Positions 33,237 through 42,100 of a DNA stretch of 47,148 nucleotides are shown in pieces (the first letter of the stretch is position 1; each line of letters starts with the position of its first letter). The translations under genes were made by a program, and so were the position numbers. This DNA comes from Steroidobacteraceae bacterium (GTDB lineage Bacteria; Pseudomonadota; Gammaproteobacteria; Steroidobacterales; Steroidobacteraceae), in assembly GCA_019187185.1 (NCBI GenBank), contig JABAQU010000005.1, positions 1 to 47,148 on the forward strand, written 5' to 3'. Below the pieces are notes generated by a model, which saw only the letters and a list, made by a program, of their open reading frames with translations, was not told the DNA's origin and made no database searches.

Positions 33237-34364
33237 TCACAGCGCCGCGAGCGCTCCTTTCAGCAGGTCCACGTGCTCTTCCTGCAGGATGAACGGCGGC
33301 AGGAGGCGCAGCACCTGCGGATCGCCGCTCGTGCCGGTGAGGATATCGCGCGCGAGGAGCGCTGCCTGCACGTCCTTCGCGGGGCGCGAGAGCCTGAGGC
33401 CGAGGAGGAAGCCCTCGCCCTGGAAGCCGGCGACCGGTCCCACCCGGCAGGTCGCGCGCACGTACTGCGAAACGCGCCGCACGTTCGCGAGCAGGGCCTC
33501 GTGCTCGATCGCGTCGATCACCGCGAGGATCGCGGCTGCGGCCATGGGCCCGCCGCCGAACGTCGTGCCGAGGGTTTCGAGCTTGATGGCCTTCGTCACG
33601 TGCGGCGTCATCAGGAGCGCCGCGCACGGAAAGCCGTTGCCGAGTGCCTTCGCCGTCGTGATCATGTCGGGCACGACGCCATAGAGGTTCGCCGCGAACG
33701 GCTGACCCACGCGGCCCATGCCGCACTGGACTTCGTCGAAGATGAGGAGCGCGCCTACCTCGTCGCAGCGACGCCGCAGCGCCCGCAGGTAATCGGCTCC
33801 CATGTCGAACGCGCCGCCGACGCCCTGGACGGGCTCGACGATCACGGCTGCGGTGTCGTGCGTCACGTGCTGCGCGATGGCAGCCGCCTCGCGGCGCGGC
33901 AACCACGAGACGTCGAACGGCGTGCGCGGGAACGCGTGCCACTTGTCGCGCGCGCCCCAGGTGAGCGCGCCCGCCGCGGCCGTGCGTCCATGGAAGCTGC
34001 CTTCCACGGCCACGACGTGCGGTCGACCCGTCATCCGGAACGCCATCTTGAGTGCGTTCTCGTTGGCCTCGGCGCCGCTGTTGACGAGGAACACGCTGTC
34101 GTAGTGGCCGCCCGCAAAGCGCAGCAACCGCTCGCCGGCGCGCTCGCGTACTGCCATCGGCACGGCGTTGCTCTGGAACTGGCACGCGGCGGCCTGCATC
34201 TCGAGCGCGCGTGTCCACCCGGCGTGTCCGTAGCCGAGCGCGGCGACGGCGTGACCGCCGTAGAGGTCGAGCACGCGCCGCCCGCCGGGCGCGTACAGCC
34301 AGACGCCCTCCGCCCGTTCGACCTCGAGCGGATACTGCGCGAAGACGGGTGCGAGCGCGCTCAT
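33237..34364 (-). CDS. argD: N-acylornithine aminotransferase
   Basis: A 375-residue class III PLP aminotransferase. Lys239 in TTAKALGNGFP is the Schiff-base lysine, FDEVQCGMGR (209-218) holds the cofactor-binding Asp, and NSGAEANENALKMA and SFHGRT are family blocks. It makes N-acylornithine from the acylglutamate semialdehyde and glutamate. It overlaps argC by four bases (ATGA) and touches the next gene. Specificity for acetyl or succinyl substrates is not visible; the family often accepts both. Confidence 0.94.
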   Translation of the reverse strand: MSALAPVFAQYPLEVERAEGVWLYAPGGRRVLDLYGGHAVAALGYGHAGWTRALEMQAAACQFQSNAVPMAVRERAGERLLRFAGGHYDSVFLVNSGAEANENALKMAFRMTGRPHVVAVEGSFHGRTAAAGALTWGARDKWHAFPRTPFDVSWLPRREAAAIAQHVTHDTAAVIVEPVQGVGGAFDMGADYLRALRRRCDEVGALLIFDEVQCGMGRVGQPFAANLYGVVPDMITTAKALGNGFPCAALLMTPHVTKAIKLETLGTTFGGGPMAAAAILAVIDAIEHEALLANVRRVSQYVRATCRVGPVAGFQGEGFLLGLRLSRPAKDVQAALLARDILTGTSGDPQVLRLLPPFILQEEHVDLLKGALAAL

Positions 34365-35443
34365 GTCCAGCCCGCCGCGGGCGCGGTGAGGCCCGCGGTC
34401 TCGGGCAACTCGAACAGCCGGTTCATCCACTGCACCGCGCCGCCGGCGGCGCCCTTGTTCAGGTTGTCGACGACGCTGGTCACTGCCACGGTGCGGCCGT
34501 TCGTCGTGGCCGACAGGCGCGCGTAATTGCTCGCCGCGACATCCTTCACGTGGGGTGTCTCCGCGGCAACGGCGACGAAAGGCGCGTCGCGATAGAACTC
34601 GCGCAAGGCGCCGAGCAGCGCCGGCGCATCGGGCGCGGGCCTGGCCGGCGAGGACTTGAGCGTCGCCTGTACGGTCACGTGGATGCCGCGTGCAAACGGA
34701 CCGGAATGCGGCACGAAGGCGAAATCCGCCGTGATGCCGCTCGCGGCCGCGGCGCACGCCGCGATCTCGGGCGTGTGCCGGTGTGCCAGCGCGTTGTACG
34801 CGTAGAAATCGCTGTGCCGCTGCGGGTGATGCGTGCCTTCGACCGGCTTGCGGCCGGAGCCGGTGCTGCCGGTCACGCCCGCGACAAAGAGTGTCGGCTC
34901 GACGAGGTCGAGCGCCAGGAGCGGCACGCTCGCGAGCAGTGTCGCGGTGGAGAAGCAGCCCGGATGGGCGACGTGCCGCGTCGGCGCGCGTGCCAGGTGC
35001 TCCGGCAGGGCACAGGTGAACTGCGCGATGCGCGCCGGGGCGCCGTGCGGGTGCTTGTAGACGGCCTCGTACGCCGCCGCGCTCGCGTAGCGGAAGTCGG
35101 CCGAGATATCGACGACATGCGCATCGGTGCCCGCCGCCTCGGCCCGCGTGAGCAGCGCATCGATCAGCGCGGCAGACACACCGTGCGGCGCGGCGCCGAA
35201 AATCGCGACGCGCGACAGCCGCGCGACGAGCGCCTCGATGCCGGCCTGCGCCTCGAAGGCGAGATCGCCGACCACCGGCGCGAGATGGCGGAACGCCTTC
35301 GCGACCGGCTCGCCCGGCTGGCTGTCGGAGAGGATGCCGGCGAGCTCGAAATGGGGATGCGCCGCGAGGAGGCGCAGCAGCTCGCCCGACACATAGCCGG
35401 TGCCGCCGAGCACGATCGCCGGGATGCGCTCGGGCGTACTCAT
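34361..35443 (-). CDS. argC: N-acyl-gamma-glutamyl-phosphate reductase
   Basis: A 360-residue NADPH-dependent reductase. The nucleotide-binding loop is VLGGTGYVSGELLRLLA, the catalytic Cys163 lies in AHPGCFSTA, and VDISADFRY is conserved. It reduces acylglutamyl phosphate to the semialdehyde, the third step of arginine synthesis. It starts at 35443, overlapping the stop of the unknown P-loop gene (ATGA). Confidence 0.95.
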   Translation of the reverse strand: MSTPERIPAIVLGGTGYVSGELLRLLAAHPHFELAGILSDSQPGEPVAKAFRHLAPVVGDLAFEAQAGIEALVARLSRVAIFGAAPHGVSAALIDALLTRAEAAGTDAHVVDISADFRYASAAAYEAVYKHPHGAPARIAQFTCALPEHLARAPTRHVAHPGCFSTATLLASVPLLALDLVEPTLFVAGVTGSTGSGRKPVEGTHHPQRHSDFYAYNALAHRHTPEIAACAAAASGITADFAFVPHSGPFARGIHVTVQATLKSSPARPAPDAPALLGALREFYRDAPFVAVAAETPHVKDVAASNYARLSATTNGRTVAVTSVVDNLNKGAAGGAVQWMNRLFELPETAGLTAPAAGWT

Positions 35444-36519
35444 CCCGCGAGCGCCTCCGGCATGCGCGCGCGGAGGCCGAGCGCTTCGATCACACGATCC
35501 CCGAGCGCGGCGCCCGCCGACAGCGCATTGAACGCCGGCACCTTCATCTGCTGCTCGATGATCTCGACGCCGACCGCGTTGTCGGTCGCGGGACCCGTGA
35601 CGACGCAGGGCTCGATGCCGAAGCGCTCGCGCAGCAGTTTCACGCCGCCCCACGCCGCGACCGGATCGTTCGCGGACAGCGCGACACCGGTGAGGGCCTT
35701 TGCGATGTCGGGACAGGAGAGGATCGCATCGACACCGTACGTGCCCATGATGCCGTCACCGAGTTCGAACACGATGACGTCCGGTTTCGTCGCGGCAAGC
35801 TCGGTCAGCATCGTGCGGGTCAGCGCGGGACCCGTTTTCGGTGTCGTCGTGATCACGCCGAGATCGGTGAAGATCATCGTGTTGCGCGCGCCCGCGTCCG
35901 CCATCGCGAGGATGTCGCGGCGGAGCGAAACACCGGTCGCCTTGAACGCATCGACGACGAGGCCACGATGACGCATCCGTGCGACGATCGCGCAGGCTGC
36001 CGCGGTCTTGCCGGCTTCCATGCACGTGCCCGCGAGCGCGACGACCGGCACACCCTTCGTGTCGAGCCCCGCGTCGTAGTCGAGCCGCCGATACCCGGCG
36101 CGCGCCGGCACGCCGATGCGCTCGCCGAGGTACGGGAACTGCAGCACGACGCCGAGCACACGGCAATCGAACGGCTTGCCCTTGTCCGGATTCATCGAAT
36201 CGCAGACGCCGAGTACGCCGCCGATGTTGAGCATCTGGATCACGTCGCCCGCCGCGAGCGTTTCGGGCACGTGCCCCGAGTAGCCGAACAGCGCCTTGCG
36301 ATGGCCGAGTGCGCCCGCCACGATGTCGCCCTTGCCGACCTTGGCCATGCGGCCGCTCGTCAGCTCGAGCGTGTTGTAGGTCGACTTGTTGGTGAGCACC
36401 TCGACCACGACGATCACGCCCTCTTCGGCCGGGATGTCTGTCGAGATGCGCAACTCGTGCCCGAGGCCCACGGCCTGCGTGACCGAGGCGATCTTGTCGA
36501 CGACGACGGACTTCATCAT
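35440..36519 (-). CDS. Unrecognised P-loop protein of the arginine operon; candidate glutamate N-acyltransferase
   Basis: A 359-residue soluble protein I do not recognise as any standard arg enzyme. Residues 1-150 look like a small beta-rich domain (VGKGDIVAGALGHRKAL, GDVIQMLNIGGVLGV). From 158 on there is a P-loop domain: GTCMEAGKT (164-172), then FKATG (192-196), FTDLG (217-221) and FELGDGIMGTYGV (251-263). The order of these motifs resembles DUF1611 proteins. That family includes DgcN, reported as a glutamate N-acetyltransferase. The operon has no argA or argJ, and this gene overlaps argG and argC by four bases on each side. The acyltransferase role is a hypothesis only. Confidence 0.85.
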   Translation of the reverse strand: MMKSVVVDKIASVTQAVGLGHELRISTDIPAEEGVIVVVEVLTNKSTYNTLELTSGRMAKVGKGDIVAGALGHRKALFGYSGHVPETLAAGDVIQMLNIGGVLGVCDSMNPDKGKPFDCRVLGVVLQFPYLGERIGVPARAGYRRLDYDAGLDTKGVPVVALAGTCMEAGKTAAACAIVARMRHRGLVVDAFKATGVSLRRDILAMADAGARNTMIFTDLGVITTTPKTGPALTRTMLTELAATKPDVIVFELGDGIMGTYGVDAILSCPDIAKALTGVALSANDPVAAWGGVKLLRERFGIEPCVVTGPATDNAVGVEIIEQQMKVPAFNALSAGAALGDRVIEALGLRARMPEALAG

Positions 36520-37733
36520 GACTGCGCACTCCGTGCGAGTTGGCCCGCGCGCGTGTGGAACACGCCGGGCAGGGCGACGAGCTTCGAGAATCCGAGCGCA
36601 TCCGCGGCGGACCACTCGCCGGCCGCTTCGCCGTAGACGCCTTTCGAGGCCGCCATCAGCGAGTAGGGCGAGCTGACGCCCTCGACGAACAGGCTCCCCG
36701 GCCGCATCAGCAGGTGGACGGTGCCGGTGACACGCGCCTGCGACGACACGAGCAGCGCCTCGATGTCGCGGCACACCGGGTCGAGGAGCTGGCCCTCGTG
36801 CACGAGGTCGCCGTAAGGTTGCGCGACGGATTCCTTGATGCGCTGCTGGCGCGCGGTCAGCACGAGTTTCTCGAGCTCGCGGTGCGCGACGAGCAGCGTT
36901 TCGGCGGCGGGCGCCTCGAAGGCGACGCGGCCCTTGGTGCCGATGATCGTGTCGCCGAGGTGGATGCCGCGGCCGATGCCGAACGGCGCCGCGAGCGCCT
37001 CGAGGTGCTCGATCACCTCGACCGGCGAGCGTCGCACACCGTCGACGCCGACCGGCCGGCCGGCCTCGAACTCGACGCTGTGGCGTGCGGGTGCGTGCGG
37101 CTTCGTGAACGCCTCTTTCGACAGCACCCACTGGTCGTCCGGGATGCTGCCGTCCGATGTCAGCGTCTCCTTGCCGCCGATCGTCACGCCCCAGAGGCCG
37201 CGGTTGATCGAGTACGCGGCGCCGAACGGCGGCACGGGCAGCTTGCGCGCCTCGAGGTACTCGAGCTCCTCCTGGCGCTTGAACGCCTTGTCGCGCACCG
37301 GCGCGATGATCTCGAGTTCGGGTGCGAGCGTGCGCAGCGCTACTTCGAAGCGCACCTGGTCGTTGCCCGCCGCCGTGCAGCCGTGGGCGATGCTCTGCGT
37401 GCCGAGCTTGCGCGCCATGTGCGCGATGGTCTGCGCCTGCATCACGCGCTCGGCGCCGACACACAGCGGATAGAGCTGGCCGCGGCGCACGTTGCCCATG
37501 ATCAGGAAGCGCAGCACCTGCTCGAAGTAATCGGCGCGCGCATCGACCTGGTAGTGCGCGATGGCGCCGAGCGCGCGGGCGCGCTCTTCCAGCGTGCGGG
37601 CCGCCGCGGCGTCGATGCCGCCGGTGTCGACGGTCACCGTGATGACCGGGCGCCGGTAGTGCTCGGCCACCCAGGGCACGAGGAACGAGGTGTCGAGTCC
37701 GCCCGAATAGGCGAGGACGATGGGTTGGGTCAT
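36516..37733 (-). CDS. argG: Argininosuccinate synthase
   Basis: A 405-residue ATP-pyrophosphatase enzyme. AYSGGLDTSF near the N-terminus is the ATP-binding PP-loop, and IAHGCTAAGNDQVRFEVAL and FGIGRGIHLGDTIIGTKGR are conserved. It joins citrulline and aspartate. In overall look it resembles the divergent type found in Xanthomonas and Bacteroidetes rather than E. coli ArgG. It lies 8 bp after argR and overlaps the unknown P-loop gene by four bases. Confidence 0.95.
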   Translation of the reverse strand: MTQPIVLAYSGGLDTSFLVPWVAEHYRRPVITVTVDTGGIDAAAARTLEERARALGAIAHYQVDARADYFEQVLRFLIMGNVRRGQLYPLCVGAERVMQAQTIAHMARKLGTQSIAHGCTAAGNDQVRFEVALRTLAPELEIIAPVRDKAFKRQEELEYLEARKLPVPPFGAAYSINRGLWGVTIGGKETLTSDGSIPDDQWVLSKEAFTKPHAPARHSVEFEAGRPVGVDGVRRSPVEVIEHLEALAAPFGIGRGIHLGDTIIGTKGRVAFEAPAAETLLVAHRELEKLVLTARQQRIKESVAQPYGDLVHEGQLLDPVCRDIEALLVSSQARVTGTVHLLMRPGSLFVEGVSSPYSLMAASKGVYGEAAGEWSAADALGFSKLVALPGVFHTRAGQLARSAQS

Positions 37734-37741
37734 GGCTGGAG

Positions 37742-38200
37742 TCAGACGTTGAAGTGTGAACGGAGGCGCCGGGCGAGCGCCGCCTGGTCGCGCGCGCTCG
37801 CGGTCGCGATGAAGATCGTGTCGTCGCCGGAGATCGTGCCGACGACCTCGGGCCAGTTCGCCTGGTCGATCGCGAGCGCGACGCTCTGCGCGCCGCCGAT
37901 CCGTGTCCGGAGCACCGTGAGCGACGGCCCCGCGGTGCGCATGCCCAGCACGAACGGCGCGAGCGCCGCGAAATCCTCCGCGGCAGGCGCCGCCTCTCCG
38001 CCCGGCAGCACGTAGCCGTCGGCGGCCTTCAGCACGCCGATCTCGCGCAGGTCGCGGCTCACGGAGGACTGCGTGACCGCGTGGCCCTGCGCCTTCAGCA
38101 GGCGCACGAGGTCGGCCTGCTTGCGCACGCCGCCGCTGCGCAGCAGCCGGGTGATGGCGCTGCGGCGTTCCGCGAGGTGCTGGTCGGTGGTTGAATGCAT
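37742..38200 (-). CDS. argR: Arginine repressor
   Basis: A 152-residue regulator. The N-terminal winged helix has TQSSVSRDLREIGVLK, the DNA-contact motif of ArgR, and the C-terminal domain has VGTISGDDTIFIAT, the arginine-binding GDDT segment. With arginine it should hexamerise and repress the operon it leads. The start at 38200 is preferred to an ATG at 38221 because the predicted promoter lies over the latter. Confidence 0.93.
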   Translation of the reverse strand: MHSTTDQHLAERRSAITRLLRSGGVRKQADLVRLLKAQGHAVTQSSVSRDLREIGVLKAADGYVLPGGEAAPAAEDFAALAPFVLGMRTAGPSLTVLRTRIGGAQSVALAIDQANWPEVVGTISGDDTIFIATASARDQAALARRLRSHFNV

Positions 38201-38240
38201 AACTAGTCGCGCATTATGCATAAAAATGCAACCACTTCAA
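38196..38240 (-). promoter_or_regulatory. Promoter and tandem ARG-box operator of the arginine operon
   Basis: TGCAT-AAAA-ATGCA (38217-38230) is a perfect palindrome of ARG-box shape (consensus TGAAT-WWWW-ATTCA). A half-box TGCAT (38196-38200) has its centre exactly 21 bp away, the standard distance between paired ARG boxes. On the minus strand TTGAAG (38235-38240), a 16-bp spacer and CATAAT (38213-38218) form the promoter, so ArgR would cover it. Predicted start near 38207, leaving a 7-nt leader. Confidence 0.75.
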
Positions 38241-38270
38241 GAGGACCGGGAGGCGCGCGCCTCGCGCTGT

Positions 38271-39134
38271 TCAGGCCATGTGACGGGCGAGGAAGGCCTC
38301 GAGGGCGGCGAGGGCGACGGGCTCGTCGAGCCGCGCCGGGTGGCCGCGACGGGGCACGGTCACGCACGCGAGGTCCGGCTTCGTCGCCTGCATCCGCTCG
38401 CAGGTGGCGGCCGTGAGCACGTCGGACGTTGCGCCATGCACGACGAGGGTCGGCATCGACCGCAACCGCGCCCAGATCTCCCAGAGATCCACCGGGACCG
38501 CGGTCCGGCCGCTGCGCAGCGCATCGCCGATCCGCGGATCGTAGTCGGCCACGATGTGCCCGGCCGCGTCCTCGCGATACCCGGCGCGGGCGTAGGCGAG
38601 CCAGTCCGCGTCGGTGAATTCCGGGAAGGCGCCGCCGGAGTTCGCCTTCGTCTCCGCGACGGCATCCTGCCAGTTCGCGTGCGGGTGCGATCGACCGGCA
38701 TAGGCGGCGATGCGCGCGCGGCCCGCAGCACCTATCCCGGGACCCACATCGTTCAACACGATGCAGGCGATGGCCGCGGGCACCTGTGCGCCGAGCAGCA
38801 TCGCGACGAGTCCGCCGAGCGAGGTGCCGATGAGGCCGACGCGCCCGTCCGTGTGCATGCCGATGAGCTGCAGCATGTCCTGTGCGTACATCCCGGGCTC
38901 ATAGTTCGCGGGGTTCGTGTCCCACTGCGAGCGGCCACGCCCGCGAAGGTCCGGTGTCAGCACGCGGTGGCGCGCGGCCAGGCGACGCGCGAGCGCCTCG
39001 AAGTCGCGCGAATTGCGCGTGAGCCCCGGCAGGCACAGCACCGTGCCGGCGGCGGACGCCGAGGTGTACTCCCGACAGAAAAGCTGCAGGCCATCGCTGG
39101 CAGGACAGGTGAATTCGCGATACCGGATGTTCAT
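38271..39134 (-). CDS. Alpha/beta hydrolase
   Basis: A 287-residue hydrolase of the alpha/beta fold. LCLPGLTRNSRDFEALA is the oxyanion region, GTSLGGL holds the nucleophile Ser, TSDVL the acid and RRGHPAR the catalytic His. Related proteins include esterases, lactonases and haloperoxidase-like enzymes; the substrate cannot be told. The start ATG at 39134 is chosen from the conserved beginning; a GTG six codons earlier is possible. No signal peptide, so cytosolic. It lies upstream of argR on the same strand, but the argR promoter separates them. Confidence 0.85.
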   Translation of the reverse strand: MNIRYREFTCPASDGLQLFCREYTSASAAGTVLCLPGLTRNSRDFEALARRLAARHRVLTPDLRGRGRSQWDTNPANYEPGMYAQDMLQLIGMHTDGRVGLIGTSLGGLVAMLLGAQVPAAIACIVLNDVGPGIGAAGRARIAAYAGRSHPHANWQDAVAETKANSGGAFPEFTDADWLAYARAGYREDAAGHIVADYDPRIGDALRSGRTAVPVDLWEIWARLRSMPTLVVHGATSDVLTAATCERMQATKPDLACVTVPRRGHPARLDEPVALAALEAFLARHMA

Positions 39135-39199
39135 TGGAGTGCAGTTGTCCACCGGCGCGCCGCCCGTACACGACGACCCGCGTACCCTGCGGGCGATCG

Positions 39200-42100
39200 C
39201 TATTTCTCGACTGTGTACACGAGATCCGCGCTCTGCACCGCGCCCGACTCGAGCTTCACGGTCCAGTCGTCGCCGAGCGTGTAGCGCATCTTGATCGTGT
39301 TGATCGCCTCGGTGAGGCTCACGCCGTAGCTGACGTACAGGCGCGGCGTCAGGTACTTGCCGAGCACGAGCGAGGTCTCGTTGCTGAGCGTCGACTCGAG
39401 GCTGATGTCCTCCAGGCCGACATATTCGCCGAGCTGTTGCGCGAGGATCGCGCCGCCCTGCACGGCGAACGGGTTGCTGCGTCGGGTGGCGCCGTTCGAA
39501 TCCTGCGCCTGCACCGATTCGAGCGAACCACCGGCGATCAGCAGCGAGAGGATCTGCGACTGCGGGATCTGCGGATCGGAGAACAGTGTCAGGCGTGGCG
39601 AGCGCAGCGTGCCGCGCACGTTCGCCCCCGCGGTCACGTCGGGGAACTCGCGGCTCGCGCGGATATCGATGCCGGGGTCGGCGATGGGCCCGTTGTTGAA
39701 AATCAGCTTGCCGCGCTCGATGTCGAGCCGTCGGCCGAACGCAATGTACTTGCCCTCGGCGATCGACAGCTCGCCCGTGCCCCGCGCGGTGTCCTCGCCC
39801 TCGGTGCTGACCACGAGTGCGCCGGTGAGCCGACCCGACAGGCCGTAGGTATCGATCGTGACGCGGTCGCCGAGCACGAGCTTCACTTTCGTCGCGACGA
39901 CGAACTGCTTCGATGCGTCGACCGGGCGCTCGCCGACGACGCGCTCGTCGGCCGACGCGAATACCGCGCCCGTGATGTCCGCGGGGTCGAGCCGCGCATT
40001 CGGCACGACGACTTCGCCGGTCACGTCGATGCGGCGCCCGTCGATGCTGAACGTGAGGTCGGGCGATGCGAACATGCGTGCTTCCGGCACATTCACGACA
40101 CGCAGGTTCGTCCCCTGCATGCGGATCTGGCCGTGGGGCAGGCCGTCCTGCCAGCGCAGGCGGCCCGATGCGCGCGCGGTGCCGTCGCCGGCCGTGAGCG
40201 AGCCGTCGAGCGAGAGCGTGTTGTTCGCGAGCTGCGCATCGAGCGTCACGGCACGCAGCGGCAGATTCACCTGGTAGAAATCGAGTTCGCCGTCCCGCAC
40301 GGACAGCGTGCCGCCGAGGCGCGGAGCGCCGAGCGTGCCCGAGAGCCGGATATCCGCGGCGAGCCGACCGGCCGAGCGATCGACCGCGGAGACGAGCACT
40401 GCAATGAAGCCGAGGGAGTCGGTTTCGAGGCTGACATGCCCGGCGAGTGGCCAGTCACGCCAGGCATCGCCGCTGCGCGTGACGACGGCATGGCCGAGCA
40501 GTCCGCCCGAGCGACCCGCATCGAGTTTCGCGTCGACGACGATCCCGCTGTCATTTGCGGAGCCGACGATCGTGCCGCCGCCGAGCTCGGTGACATCTTC
40601 CCGCTTGTTCGCGAGGCGCCGCCGTGTGCGCGCACCGCGCAACTCGACGTTGAGGTTCCCGCGCCAGCGCTCGCCTGCCCTGGCGCCTGCGGCCGCGTCG
40701 AGGTTGACGGTGCCCTCGTAGGTGACGCCCGGCGTAAGGCCCGCCGTGAACGTGCTGACGGGCAGGTCCTTCGCGGACAGTGTGAGCGCCCACTCCGCGG
40801 GAGTGCGCTTGCCGCTTGCACAGAAGGTCGCGGATGCACCCCGCAGGCAGGTCGGCTCGAGCTGCAACAGGTTCGGGCCCCACGCGAGATTCGACGGTCC
40901 GGCGAGGTGCAGCGCCGCCTCGGCGCCGTTCTCGAGATCGAGACCTGCGATGGCGAGCTGCCAGGATCGGCCGCGATAGCTGCCGGTGCCGCGTGCGTTG
41001 ATGGCGAGCGGCGCCGATGCAGTCGACAGCCGCACGTCGTGCCGGTCGGTCGTGCCCGCCGCCGCGAGCGTGAATGCGTCGAGATGGCGCGAGCCGAACG
41101 TGAGGCCCCGGGCCTGCAGGCGGACATCGAGCGGCGCGCCCGCGATCGCGCTGAACCTGACGTGCCCGTCGATGCTCGCGAGCGAGGCATCGCGCATGGC
41201 GATGCCCTCGCCGTGCAGGGTCGTGTCGATCACCGGTGCGTCGGACGACCCCGCGAGCGTACCGCGCGCCGCGAGCCGGCCGCGCGCGGCGCGATCGATC
41301 ACGCCGAGATCGTCGGCATCGAGATCGAAGCGCAGGTCATAGCGGTGCGGCGCCAGGGCGCCGTCGAGCCGCGCATGCGCAGTACCCGCCCGTACGTCGA
41401 CGTCGTCGAAGGTCAACTGTTCGCCGCGGCGAGTGATGCGGCCACGACCCGTCGCGCGTTCGCCCCGCAGTACACCGGTGAGGCGCGCGATGAGGAGATC
41501 CGCGGATCCGGCCGGCGTGAAGCCCTCGCCGCTCGCGTCGAGGTCGAAGCTCACGCGCCCGGGAAGGCGCGCATCGACGAGCCCGGTGTCGAGCGCAGAC
41601 ACGCGACCGGCGACTTGCCAGGTCTCGCGAGGCTGCCAGGCGACAGCCGCGCGCAGTTCGGCGCGCCCTCCGTAGCCATCGACGCGCAGGCTGTCGGCAT
41701 CGAGCCGGTCGCCGTCGAGGCGCCCATCGAGCGCCGCGCGCACGGCGGCGAAGTCCGCGACCTGCACGGCGCCGCTCGCCGTGAGTGCAAAAGGCATCTC
41801 GCCGCGCAGGCGGTACTCGCCCTGCGCGCTGCGCGCCGCGGGGGTCTCGCCCGCGAGCGGCCAGCGGAAATCGTTCCAGCGGCCCGACAGATCGAGCCAC
41901 GGACCATTGTCCTCGATGCGGATGCGCCCCGCCGCCGTTGCTCTCGCCCCGGAGCCCTGGTGGCGAAACTCCGCGCGGCGGATCGCGAGCGTGTGCGCCG
42001 CGTACTTGCCGTTGAAGGCGACGTCGAACGGGCCCGCGGCGAGGCCGTGCGGCGTCAGTATGCCGCTTGCGACGATGCCGTCTGCGTCCACGGTGACGTC

